From Rhodocyclales bacterium (GTDB lineage: Bacteria; Pseudomonadota; Gammaproteobacteria; Burkholderiales; Rhodocyclaceae): 64,000 bases of DNA. Shown in pieces: positions 43,386 through 51,621 of the stretch. The DNA lies in assembly GCA_016235165.1 (NCBI GenBank), contig JACRLX010000022.1:124001-188000 (forward strand), given 5' to 3'. The notes under the pieces were generated by a model. It saw nothing but the letters and a program-made list of their open reading frames with translations, did not search any database and was not told the origin of the DNA. How positions within the stretch are numbered: the stretch's first letter is position 1; each line of letters opens with the position of its first letter. Position numbers and translations under genes: made by a program.

Positions 43386-44477
43386 TTGCAGATCGATGTC
43401 TCGGCGATAAAGTCGATCTTCAACCCGAAGTTGCGCCCCTTGATCGGCGTGGATATCAGTTCCACGGCGGTGAAGATGGTTGAATTGGCCGATGCCGGCA
43501 AGGGCCAGCCCCGGGTCGAACGCTACGCGATAGAGCCCCTGCCCAAGGATGCGGTGGTGGATGGCAATCTGGCGTCGGTCGATGCCGTATCGGAGACGAT
43601 ACAGCGCTGCTGGAAACGGCTGGGCACTTCGACCAAATTCATTGCCTTGGCGCTGCCCACGGCAGCCGTCATCACCAAGAAGATCACCCTGCCGGCCAGC
43701 CTGCGTGAGCAGGAAATGGAAGTCCAGGTGGAATCCGAGGCCAATCAGTACATTCCTTTTGCCCTGGAGGAAGTCAATCTCGACTTCCAGGTTATCGGGC
43801 CGGCGCCGTCGAGTCCTGACGATGTCGAGGTGCTTTTGGCCGCGTCGCGCAAGGAGAAGGTCGAAGATCGTGTTGCCGCGGCCGAAGTTGCCGAACTGAA
43901 GCCCGTGGTGATGGATGTCGAATCCTATGCGGTACAGGCGGCGTATGAATTGGTGACCAAGCAATTGCCGGGTGAAGGCGCCGGGCAGGTCATCGCCTTG
44001 GTCGACGTTGGCGCCGCGGCGATGAAGGTGACCATCCTCAAGGACAACCAGCAGTTGTATTTGAGGGAGCAGTCCTTCGGCGGCGGCATGCTTACCGACG
44101 AAATCATGCGAGCCTACGGCATGGGGCCGGAAGAGGCCGAGAACCTCAAGCGCTCAGGGACGCCGCCGGACAATTACGAAACGGAGATCCTGCATCCCTT
44201 CATCGAGAACATGGCGCAGGAAGTGGCTCGCGCCTTGCAGTTTTTCTTCACCTCCACGCCGCACAACGAAGTGCACCACATCATTCTCGCCGGGGGCTCG
44301 GCACTGATCCCCGGGGTGGCCGACATCGTGGGTCAGCGGACCAACGTGAATACCATCCTCGCCGATCCGTTTGCGGGAATGGCCATTTCGCCGCGCATTC
44401 GGGCCAAGCAACTGGCGACCGATGCCCCTTCGCTTCTGGTGGCTTGCGGCCTGGCCTTGAGGAAGTTTGACCAATGA
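43386..44477 (+). CDS. pilM: Type IV pilus assembly protein PilM
   Basis: A 363-residue actin-like cytoplasmic ATPase that binds the N terminus of PilN and links the pilus motor to the alignment complex. LIGVDISSTAVKMVELADAG is the phosphate-1 loop, and VIALVDVGAAAMKVTI and IILAGGSALIPGVADIVGQR are the other nucleotide loops. The start is TTG at 43386 with AAAGGA upstream; the sequence MQIDVSAIKSIFNPKLRP fits the family. First gene of a five-gene overlapping operon. Confidence 0.94.
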   Translation: MQIDVSAIKSIFNPKLRPLIGVDISSTAVKMVELADAGKGQPRVERYAIEPLPKDAVVDGNLASVDAVSETIQRCWKRLGTSTKFIALALPTAAVITKKITLPASLREQEMEVQVESEANQYIPFALEEVNLDFQVIGPAPSSPDDVEVLLAASRKEKVEDRVAAAEVAELKPVVMDVESYAVQAAYELVTKQLPGEGAGQVIALVDVGAAAMKVTILKDNQQLYLREQSFGGGMLTDEIMRAYGMGPEEAENLKRSGTPPDNYETEILHPFIENMAQEVARALQFFFTSTPHNEVHHIILAGGSALIPGVADIVGQRTNVNTILADPFAGMAISPRIRAKQLATDAPSLLVACGLALRKFDQ

Positions 44478-45037
44478 TCCGGATCAACCTTCTCCCCCAC
44501 CGCGAGGAAAAACGCAAGGCCAGGCGTCAGCAGTTTTACGTCTTGCTCGGACTGGTTTCCGTACTTGCCGGAGTCATCTGGTTCCTTGGCTTCTCCCTGA
44601 TCAATCGTGAAACCAATGTCCAGAACGAAAAGAATGAGTTTCTCAAGCGCGAGATCGCCAGCCTGGACAAGGAAATCGCCGAAATAAAAAAGATTCAGGA
44701 ACAGACCAATGCGCTGCTTGCCCGCAAACGGGTGATCGAGGCATTGCAGGCGAATCGCACGGAAACGGTGCATTTGTTCAATGAGTTGGCCAAGCAGGTA
44801 CCGGAAGGGATATATCTGCGTACCCTGACGCAAGCGGGAAATCGCCTTACGGTTACAGGCGTTGCCCAGTCCAATGCGCGCATCACGACGCTGATGAACA
44901 ATCTCGACGAATCGCCATTGTTGGAAGCGTCCACTCTCGTGGAAACGCGCTCCGAGGTGATCAACAGTCGGCGCCTTAATGCCTTCAGCATTACGACCGT
45001 GATTTCGCGGCAAACCACTGGCACCGGGAAGAAATGA
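44474..45037 (+). CDS. pilN: Type IV pilus assembly protein PilN
   Basis: A 187-residue inner-membrane protein. The cytoplasmic INLLPHREEK at residues 3-12 is the PilM-binding motif. One membrane segment (VLLGLVSVLAGVIWFLGFSL) and a periplasmic coiled coil follow. It forms heterodimers with PilO. The ATG overlaps the pilM stop, and its own stop overlaps the pilO start. Confidence 0.94.
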   Translation: MIRINLLPHREEKRKARRQQFYVLLGLVSVLAGVIWFLGFSLINRETNVQNEKNEFLKREIASLDKEIAEIKKIQEQTNALLARKRVIEALQANRTETVHLFNELAKQVPEGIYLRTLTQAGNRLTVTGVAQSNARITTLMNNLDESPLLEASTLVETRSEVINSRRLNAFSITTVISRQTTGTGKK

Positions 45038-45795
45038 TGAAGCTGCCCGCCCTTCCCCCAAAACTTCTGGCCTTGTTCAAGCGCAAGACTGCCGCCGAAA
45101 GGCTGGCTGAAAAGCAGGCAGCGAAGAATGCCCCCGCCGAAGCGACGGCACCACAAAAGCCGCTGCTTGATTTTCAGCAACTGGCGATGGACTTCAAGAC
45201 GCTGGATCCGAAGGATCCGGGCTTGTGGCCGCTCGCTCCGCGCATCGTCATATTGCTCAGCCTGTTTGCCGGCCTGATTGCCGCCGCGTGGGGCTTTGGC
45301 GCGGTCGGCTGGAGCGTCCAGCTGGAAGAGCTGGAAGCCAAGAAGCAGCAGGAAGCCAAGCACAAGGAAGACTGGCTGGCAAAAAAGAAACAGGCCGTCA
45401 ATCTCGATGAATATCGACGCCAGCTTGCGGAAATCGACCGCTCCTTCGGCGCATTGTTGAAGCAGTTGCCGAATAAGGCGGAAATGGGCGACATGCTGGT
45501 AGACATCAACAAGGCGGCGCAGGCACGAGGCTTGGCGGTAGAGCTGTTTCGACCCGGCGGCGAAGCTCCCCGAGAGTTCTATGCCGAGGTTCCGATTACC
45601 CTCAATCTCACTGGCACATATCACGACATCGGCGCTTTTACCGGGGATCTGGCTCGTCTGCCGCGCATCGTAACCTTGAATGATGTTGCGTTGACGGTAA
45701 ATCCAAACCAGACCTTGGCGATGCGGACCACCGCAAAAACCTTCCGTTACCTCGACGACAGTGAAATTGCGAGCCAGAGAAAGGGCAAGAAATGA
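45034..45795 (+). CDS. pilO: Type IV pilus assembly protein PilO
   Basis: A 253-residue protein with a long cytoplasmic N terminus, a membrane segment near 68-88 (IVILLSLFAGLIAAAWGFGA), a coiled coil (QLEELEAKKQQEAKHKEDWL) and a ferredoxin-like periplasmic domain ending in DDSEIAS. FYAEVPITLNLTGTYHDIGA is the family's most conserved stretch. The cytoplasmic part is longer than in Pseudomonas PilO. Confidence 0.93.
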   Translation: MMKLPALPPKLLALFKRKTAAERLAEKQAAKNAPAEATAPQKPLLDFQQLAMDFKTLDPKDPGLWPLAPRIVILLSLFAGLIAAAWGFGAVGWSVQLEELEAKKQQEAKHKEDWLAKKKQAVNLDEYRRQLAEIDRSFGALLKQLPNKAEMGDMLVDINKAAQARGLAVELFRPGGEAPREFYAEVPITLNLTGTYHDIGAFTGDLARLPRIVTLNDVALTVNPNQTLAMRTTAKTFRYLDDSEIASQRKGKK

Positions 45796-46304
45796 GGCTC
45801 TTGTCATTTCTGGCGGTATTGCTTCTGGTCGGTTGTGCCGTCGAGGAACATCAGGATTTGCGCGAATGGATGCGCGAAGAGGCGAGGGGAATGAAGGGGA
45901 AGGTAGCCCCCTTGCCTGAAATCACCGCATTTCCAGTCGTGGCCTACGAAACCGAAGCCTTGGTGCAGCCGTTTGCCCCGGGAAAGATTGTCACACTGGA
46001 TGTCAGTGCCGATAAGTCCGCGCCCGATCGTTCGCGACCGCAGCAACCGCTGGAGGCTTTCCCGATCGAGGACTTGCGAGTGATGGGCATCATCATGGCG
46101 GGTACGGTTCCCTATGCCCTGATCCAGACGCCGCCACCCAACAAGCCCAAACATGTTCGAGTCGGCGAGTATATGGGACGCAGTTTTGGCAAGATCACGT
46201 CGATCACTTCGGAGGTCGTTACCGTGCTCGAGACAATCAAGGATGCAAACGGCGCATGGGTGTCGCAGGAGCGGCAACTGATTGTGCCGAAAGGAGGACG
46301 TTGA
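45792..46304 (+). CDS. pilP: Type IV pilus lipoprotein PilP
   Basis: A 170-residue lipoprotein with lipobox LLVGCA, then DLREWMREEARGMKGKVAPL, a PilO/PilN-binding stretch. The C-terminal beta domain (FPIEDLRVMGIIMAGTVPYA) contacts the N0 domain of PilQ. Its stop overlaps the pilQ ATG (TGATG). Confidence 0.93.
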   Translation: MRLLSFLAVLLLVGCAVEEHQDLREWMREEARGMKGKVAPLPEITAFPVVAYETEALVQPFAPGKIVTLDVSADKSAPDRSRPQQPLEAFPIEDLRVMGIIMAGTVPYALIQTPPPNKPKHVRVGEYMGRSFGKITSITSEVVTVLETIKDANGAWVSQERQLIVPKGGR

Positions 46305-48658
46305 TGAGTTCCATATTTGGTTCGCGAGCCGTGGATCTATCCGCCGCGCGCGTGGTCGGAGCGGGCAGGAAGCTCGGGCTTGCGGTGATGATGTGTGCCG
46401 GCATGTTGGTCGGTATCGGCAGCATGGCGTTTGCCGCCGAAAACTCGATCAAGCAGGTGCAGGTACGGCGAGATGGAGACCAGGTATTGCTCAAGGTGCA
46501 GCTGAGCTCGCCGCTCAAGGCGCTGCCGGGAAACTGGAGCGTGGTCGATCCTCCGCGTGTGGTGATTGATTTTCCGGAGACCGAAAACCTGACCGGACAG
46601 ACCCTCCAGCAGGTGAGCGAAGGCGATCTCAAGAGCCTGAATCTGGTGCAGACCGACAAATTGACGCGGATGGTGCTTAACCTTTTCCGTCCCACCAAGT
46701 TTTCGACCGAGATGGTTGGCGACGCCCTGTTCGTCCGTTTGCAAGGCCAGTCGCCCCAAGCTTCTGCGCGCGAGCCCGGACCGAGCATCTTCCAGCCGAC
46801 GCCGGCCTCGGCCCCGACCGCTGGTGGCAAGGCCACGGGCGCGGTAGAAAACGCCGCTGTACGAGATATCGTTTTTCGCCGTGGCGAGGATGGACAAGCG
46901 AACATCATCGTCGATCTGACCGACGGTTCGATACCCATCGATGTGCGCCGCACGGCATCGGGTGTTTCCGTCGAGATGCGCGATGCCGAGTTGCCGGAGC
47001 GCCTGCAGAACCGGCGCAATGTCAATGACTTCGCAACGCCGGTTACTTCGATAACCGCGAAGGGTGTCGGTAACGTGGTGAACATGGATATTGCAGCGCG
47101 TGGCCGCTGGTTCCATCAGGCGCATCTCGCCAATAACCAGTTGACCATCGAAGTGCGTCCAATTCCGGTTGATGACGCCAACAAGCTGGTGCAGAGCGGC
47201 GAGCAGGGCCAGAAAATATCGATCAACTTCTTCGAGGCCGATGCGACCATGGTGGTTCGCACGCTCGCGGAAATATCCGGCAAGAACATCATGATCGATC
47301 CTTCGCTCGCCGGCAGGCGGTTGACGATCTCGCTGGACAGCGTGCCCTACGATCAGGCCCTGGAAATCGTCATGAGCCAGATCAATGCGGCGATGCGCGT
47401 CCGCGACAACATCGTCTTGTTCGGCGACCGTGCCATCCTGCAAAAGCGTGATGAAGACATCGCTGACGCAGCGGCAAGGGCAGCGGATATTGCGCAACTG
47501 GTCACCGAAGTCTTCAACCTGAGCTACCTTAAGCCGACCGACTTCCAGAAACTCCTGCTCGGAGCAAGCACCGGGGGAACGACCAACCAGGCGTCCAGTT
47601 CGGGCTCCGGTGCGGCAAGCGGTGGTGCCGCAGGGTCCAGTGGTGGCGGCTCTGCCGCGGGTAGCGCCAACGTTTCGGCCGAGGGTGTGTCGCGTACCAC
47701 ATCCACAGCCGGAGCCAAAGGGGGTGGCAGCGTGATCCTGTCGCCGCGCGGCAAGATGTTCGCGCACGACGACTCGCGCAAGCTATTCGTCACCGACACC
47801 ATCACCGTGCTCGAATCCATCCGAAAAATGATTACCGAGATGGACATACCAACAAAGCAGGTGCTGATCGAGGCGCGCATTGTCGAGGCGACGACTGGCT
47901 TTACCAACTCATTTGGGATGCGTCTGACTGTAGGGAATTACCAGACAAACGGGGGTTACCATATTCCCGGAACAAATACCCGACTTGCGCTGAGTAGTGC
48001 GCCGCTAAATGCAGGCAACAACTTGGACCTTTATGGCAGCGCGCCGGTACCATCGCTAACTGCGAGTACCAACATATTTAGACCAAGTTACGCTCTCGCC
48101 GGTGCCGCAAATTTTGGAGTGATGCTTTTCAATGCCGCAGCGACAAAGTTGGTCTCGCTTGAACTCCAGGCTGCAGAGACTGACCAGAAGTCCAAGACGG
48201 TTTCAGTGCCTCGTGTGGTAACGATGGACAACAAGGCGGCAACCATCAACCACACCGACTCGGTTTACATTCAGACCGGCGTTAACGCCCAGACGGGTTT
48301 GCCGACTTACAACCAGGTCTCCGCTCCCCTGACGCTGACTGTTACGCCAAAAATCAATCCCGACAACCGCATCAACATGGAACTCAACATCGCCAAGGGC
48401 TCCATTACCAATGCGACGACCGGCGCCTTGTCCTCGAACACGGTAACGACAAGCGTAATTGTCGAGAACGGCGGCACGGTGGTGATTGGTGGATTGTCCA
48501 CCGAGGCGGAAACCCAAAGCCAGGAGCGCGTACCATTCCTCGGTGACCTGCCTTATGTCGGTTTCCTGTTCAAGACGACCTCGAAGAACGCTTCCAGGGC
48601 CGAACTGCTGGTGTTCATTACACCGCGCATTGTCAGCGAGGCGCTGACACTGCGTTAA
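46304..48658 (+). CDS. pilQ: Type IV pilus secretin PilQ
   Basis: A 784-residue outer-membrane secretin. After a signal peptide (VMMCAGMLVGIGSMAFAA) come two AMIN domains that bind peptidoglycan, N0/N1 domains (ISINFFEADATMVVRTLAEI) and the secretin barrel, with VVIGGLSTEAETQSQERVPF near the end. A Ser/Gly-rich linker at about 422-475 is unusually long. Residues about 543-609 are encoded by DNA clearly richer in A/T and rare codons than the rest of the gene. AAGGAGG precedes the ATG, six bases upstream. The pore serves pilus exit and possibly DNA uptake. Confidence 0.95.
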   Translation: MSSIFGSRAVDLSAARVVGAGRKLGLAVMMCAGMLVGIGSMAFAAENSIKQVQVRRDGDQVLLKVQLSSPLKALPGNWSVVDPPRVVIDFPETENLTGQTLQQVSEGDLKSLNLVQTDKLTRMVLNLFRPTKFSTEMVGDALFVRLQGQSPQASAREPGPSIFQPTPASAPTAGGKATGAVENAAVRDIVFRRGEDGQANIIVDLTDGSIPIDVRRTASGVSVEMRDAELPERLQNRRNVNDFATPVTSITAKGVGNVVNMDIAARGRWFHQAHLANNQLTIEVRPIPVDDANKLVQSGEQGQKISINFFEADATMVVRTLAEISGKNIMIDPSLAGRRLTISLDSVPYDQALEIVMSQINAAMRVRDNIVLFGDRAILQKRDEDIADAAARAADIAQLVTEVFNLSYLKPTDFQKLLLGASTGGTTNQASSSGSGAASGGAAGSSGGGSAAGSANVSAEGVSRTTSTAGAKGGGSVILSPRGKMFAHDDSRKLFVTDTITVLESIRKMITEMDIPTKQVLIEARIVEATTGFTNSFGMRLTVGNYQTNGGYHIPGTNTRLALSSAPLNAGNNLDLYGSAPVPSLTASTNIFRPSYALAGAANFGVMLFNAAATKLVSLELQAAETDQKSKTVSVPRVVTMDNKAATINHTDSVYIQTGVNAQTGLPTYNQVSAPLTLTVTPKINPDNRINMELNIAKGSITNATTGALSSNTVTTSVIVENGGTVVIGGLSTEAETQSQERVPFLGDLPYVGFLFKTTSKNASRAELLVFITPRIVSEALTLR

Positions 48659-48677
48659 TAGCTCGCCGGAGCTCAGT

Positions 48678-48711
48678 CGAACGGCCGGCATTGCCGGCCG
48701 TTCGTGTTTTT
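48678..48711 (+). terminator. Intrinsic terminator after pilQ
   Basis: A 12-bp perfect stem CGAACGGCCGGC/GCCGGCCGTTCG with loop ATT, followed by TGTTTTT. It ends the pil operon 20 bases before the aroK start, so aroK probably needs readthrough or its own promoter. Confidence 0.8.
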
Positions 48712-48731
48712 GGCACTGCTACAATCCATTC

Positions 48732-49259
48732 GTGAATACGCGCAACAACATATTCCTGGTCGGCATGCCGGGCGCGGGAAAGACAACCGTGGGGCGTCAG
48801 CTGGCGCGCCGCCTGCAGCGTCGTTTTGTCGATGCCGATCATGAAATCGAAGCCCGCACGGGGGTGAGAATACCGGTGATATTCGATATCGAGGGCGAAC
48901 AGGGTTTCCGCGACCGCGAGTCGAAGGTGATCTCCGAACTGGCGGAGCAATCCGATCAGGTCGTTGCCACCGGCGGCGGAGTGGTGCTGAGGCCGGAAAA
49001 CCGGGAGGTTTTGCGCCAGGGCGGCACGGTGATTTACCTGAACGCCGCGCCGCAGCTGTTGTACGAGCGAACGCGCCTCGATCCAAACCGCCCCTTGCTC
49101 CAGGTCGATAATCCCTTGCAAAAGCTTGTCGAGCTCTTCAACCAGCGTGATCCGCTGTATCGCGAGGTGGCCGACATCATCGTCAATAGCCTGGGCGGCA
49201 GCATCGCCCAGTTGGTAAAACAAGTCGAGAAGCAGTTGGATAAACAATGCGCCGCCTGA
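48732..49259 (+). CDS. aroK: Shikimate kinase
   Basis: A 175-residue P-loop kinase of the shikimate pathway. Walker A is [31 protein letters not shown] and FRDRESKVI bind shikimate; [15 protein letters not shown] is the Walker B-like loop. The start is GTG. The 3' end overlaps aroB by 13 bases, the usual aroK-aroB arrangement after pilQ. Confidence 0.95.
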   Translation: MNTRNNIFLVGMPGAGKTTVGRQLARRLQRRFVDADHEIEARTGVRIPVIFDIEGEQGFRDRESKVISELAEQSDQVVATGGGVVLRPENREVLRQGGTVIYLNAAPQLLYERTRLDPNRPLLQVDNPLQKLVELFNQRDPLYREVADIIVNSLGGSIAQLVKQVEKQLDKQCAA

Positions 49260-50341
49260 CCGTCGAACTTGCCGAGCGCCGCTACGAAATCCTGATCGGG
49301 ACGAATCTGATAGCTCGGGCCGAACTGATCAAGGCCTGCTTGCGCACTCCGCGCATCGCCCTGGTGAGCAACACCACGGTTGCGCCCTTGTACCGCGAAC
49401 GCCTGGAACAGGGGCTGGAAAAAGTCGGCGTTGGCCTTACGCCGATCATTCTCCCCGATGGCGAGGCTTACAAGACCTGGGACTCCCTTAACCTTATTTT
49501 CGATGCCCTGCTGGCAGCGCGCTGCGACCGCGCCACGACCATTGTTGCGCTGGGCGGCGGCGTGATCGGCGATCTCGCGGGTTTTGCGGCGGCAAGTTAT
49601 CAGCGCGGCGTGCCCTTCATCCAGATTCCCACCACCTTGCTTTCGCAGGTCGATTCCTCGGTGGGCGGCAAGACCGGAATCAACCATCCGCGCGGCAAGA
49701 ACATGATCGGCGCCTTCTGGCAGCCGCGCCTGGTGCTGGCGGATACCGATACCCTGAAGACCCTGCCCGAGCGCGAGCTTGCCGCCGGCATGGCTGAGGT
49801 GATCAAGTATGGCCTGATCCGCGACCTGCCCTTCCTGGAGTGGCTGGAAGCCAACATGGACGGCCTGATGGCGCGCGATGGGGATCTGTTGGCGCAGGCC
49901 GTCGAGCGCTCCTGCGCCAACAAGGCCGAGGTGGTCGCCGCCGACGAGTTTGAAACCGCGAAGGAGGGCGGGCGCGCGCTGCTCAACTTGGGCCACACCT
50001 TCGGCCACGCCATCGAGACCGGCATGGGTTACGGCACCTGGCTGCATGGCGAGGCAGTCGCGGCCGGAATGGTGATGGCCGCCGAGCTGTCCCGTCGTCT
50101 GGGCTGGATTTCGCGTGTCGATGTCGATCGCATTCTTGCACTGCTGCAACGGGCGAAACTGCCGGTGCGCGGGCCGGGCCTGGGCAGCAAGCCTTACCTG
50201 GAGCTCATGGCACATGACAAGAAGGTGATCGCCGGCAGCCTGCGTCTGGTTTTGCTCAAGGGCATCGGGCAGGCCGTCACCTATGCCGACGCGCCAGCCG
50301 GGCAGATTGCCGCCGCCATCGATGCCTGCTGCGATGCCTGA
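49247..50341 (+). CDS. aroB: 3-dehydroquinate synthase
   Basis: A 364-residue NAD- and zinc-dependent enzyme converting DAHP to 3-dehydroquinate. [20 protein letters not shown] and [19 protein letters not shown] bind [24 protein letters not shown] and [10 protein letters not shown] carry the metal ligands. A near-match to the dispersed repeat (49423-49445, two core mismatches) underlies KVGVGLTPI. It overlaps aroK by 13 bases and dgt by 8. Confidence 0.96.
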   Translation: MRRLTVELAERRYEILIGTNLIARAELIKACLRTPRIALVSNTTVAPLYRERLEQGLEKVGVGLTPIILPDGEAYKTWDSLNLIFDALLAARCDRATTIVALGGGVIGDLAGFAAASYQRGVPFIQIPTTLLSQVDSSVGGKTGINHPRGKNMIGAFWQPRLVLADTDTLKTLPERELAAGMAEVIKYGLIRDLPFLEWLEANMDGLMARDGDLLAQAVERSCANKAEVVAADEFETAKEGGRALLNLGHTFGHAIETGMGYGTWLHGEAVAAGMVMAAELSRRLGWISRVDVDRILALLQRAKLPVRGPGLGSKPYLELMAHDKKVIAGSLRLVLLKGIGQAVTYADAPAGQIAAAIDACCDA

Positions 50342-51458
50342 GCTGGCGGCCTACGCCGTCAGCGACGCATGCAGTCGGGGGCGGGCGATAGCCGAGCCGC
50401 GGCCGAAGGCGCGCGGCGAATTCCAGCGCGATCGCGACCGCATCGTTCATTCCACCGCGTTTCGCCGCCTCGAATACAAGACGCAGGTCTTCGTCAATCA
50501 CGAAGGCGACCTGTTCCGTACCCGCCTGACGCACAGCATCGAGGTTGCGCAGATTGCGCGGTCCGTGGCACGTACCCTGCAGCTCAACGACGACCTTGCC
50601 GAGGCGATTGCCCTGGCGCACGATCTTGGCCATACGCCCTTCGGTCACGCCGGGCAGGACGCGCTCAACGAATGCATGCAGGGCCAAGGCGGCTTCGAGC
50701 ACAACCTGCAAAGCCTGCGCATCGTCGATCGCCTGGAAGAGCGCTACGGCGCCTTCGATGGCCTCAACCTGATGTTCGAAACACGGGAGGGCATCCTCAA
50801 GCACTGCTCGTCGGCGCGGGCGCGCGAACTCGGCGATCTCGGCCGGCGATTTCTCGAACATCGGCAGCCCTCGCTCGAAGCGCAAATCTGCAATCTGGCC
50901 GACGAAATCGCCTACAACAATCACGATGTCGACGACGGCCTGCGTTCCGGGGTGTTGACGCTCGAACAACTTCAGGGCGTATCGCTGTTCGCCCGCCATG
51001 CCGCAGAAGTGGACGCCGAGTTTCCGTGCATCGCCGGCCGCCGCAGGGTGCATGAAACCATCCGGCGCATGATCGATGCCCAGGTCACCGACCTGCTCGC
51101 CGAATCCGGCCGTCGCATCGCCGATGCGGCTCTGGCGAGCCTCGACGATGTCCATCGCGCGCCGCCACTGATTGGCTTCGCCGTGGCGATGGACGCCGAG
51201 AATCGTGAACTCAAGTCCTTCCTGCGCGAACACCTCTATCGCCATTTCGAGGTGCTGCGCATGACCGCCAAGGCGCGGCGCGTGATCCACGACCTGTTCA
51301 GTGCATTTGTCGCCGATGCGCGCCTGCTGCCGCCGCAGTATCAGGCCATGGCGGCGGAGGGAACGATACAGCGCGCAACCGCCGACTACATTGCCGGGAT
51401 GACAGACCGCTACTCGATGAAGGAGCATCGCCGGCTTTTCGCGGTTAGCGAGTTCTAG
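50334..51458 (+). CDS. dgt: dGTP triphosphohydrolase-like HD protein
   Basis: A 374-residue HD-domain protein of the deoxyguanosinetriphosphate triphosphohydrolase-like family. [34 protein letters not shown] and [13 protein letters not shown] hold the metal-binding His/Asp residues; [16 protein letters not shown] is the downstream His-Asp motif. It hydrolyses dNTPs to nucleosides and triphosphate in homologues. It overlaps the aroB stop by 8 bases. A terminator is not evident before the gltB promoter. Confidence 0.9.
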   Translation: MPELAAYAVSDACSRGRAIAEPRPKARGEFQRDRDRIVHSTAFRRLEYKTQVFVNHEGDLFRTRLTHSIEVAQIARSVARTLQLNDDLAEAIALAHDLGHTPFGHAGQDALNECMQGQGGFEHNLQSLRIVDRLEERYGAFDGLNLMFETREGILKHCSSARARELGDLGRRFLEHRQPSLEAQICNLADEIAYNNHDVDDGLRSGVLTLEQLQGVSLFARHAAEVDAEFPCIAGRRRVHETIRRMIDAQVTDLLAESGRRIADAALASLDDVHRAPPLIGFAVAMDAENRELKSFLREHLYRHFEVLRMTAKARRVIHDLFSAFVADARLLPPQYQAMAAEGTIQRATADYIAGMTDRYSMKEHRRLFAVSEF

Positions 51459-51481
51459 CTCGATTGCTGCGTTGCAGCGTA

Positions 51482-51573
51482 TTGAATTCCGCCGCTTTTG
51501 GCGGTATATTTAAATGTCCGTCTGTTCAGACGGAACGTCCAAGGCCGGGGAGCGGCAACGCCCCGGCTTTTTT
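51482..51573 (+). promoter_or_regulatory. gltB promoter and leader with intrinsic terminator
   Basis: TTGAAT (51482-51487), 17 bases, TATATT (51505-51510) is a near-ideal sigma70 promoter; its spacer contains CCGCC-N6-GGCGG (51489-51504), a candidate operator. Transcription would start near 51517, at the hairpin TCCGTCT-GTTC-AGACGG. A terminator follows: GCCGGGG (51544-51550), a 10-base loop, CCCCGGC (51561-51567) and six T. The gltB ATG is 48 bases further on. This could be an attenuator or yield a small RNA of about 57 bases. Confidence 0.7.
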
Positions 51574-51621
51574 GCCGGCCGTTTCCGGCCGTTAGTCGGT
51601 CGCATTTCGAGGAAAGACACG

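Noticed and set aside
49423-49445. Possible eleventh copy of the dispersed repeat in aroB
   Set aside because: It has two core mismatches and an unrelated N4, and the AroB alignment shows no insertion, so convergence with normal AroB codons is as likely.
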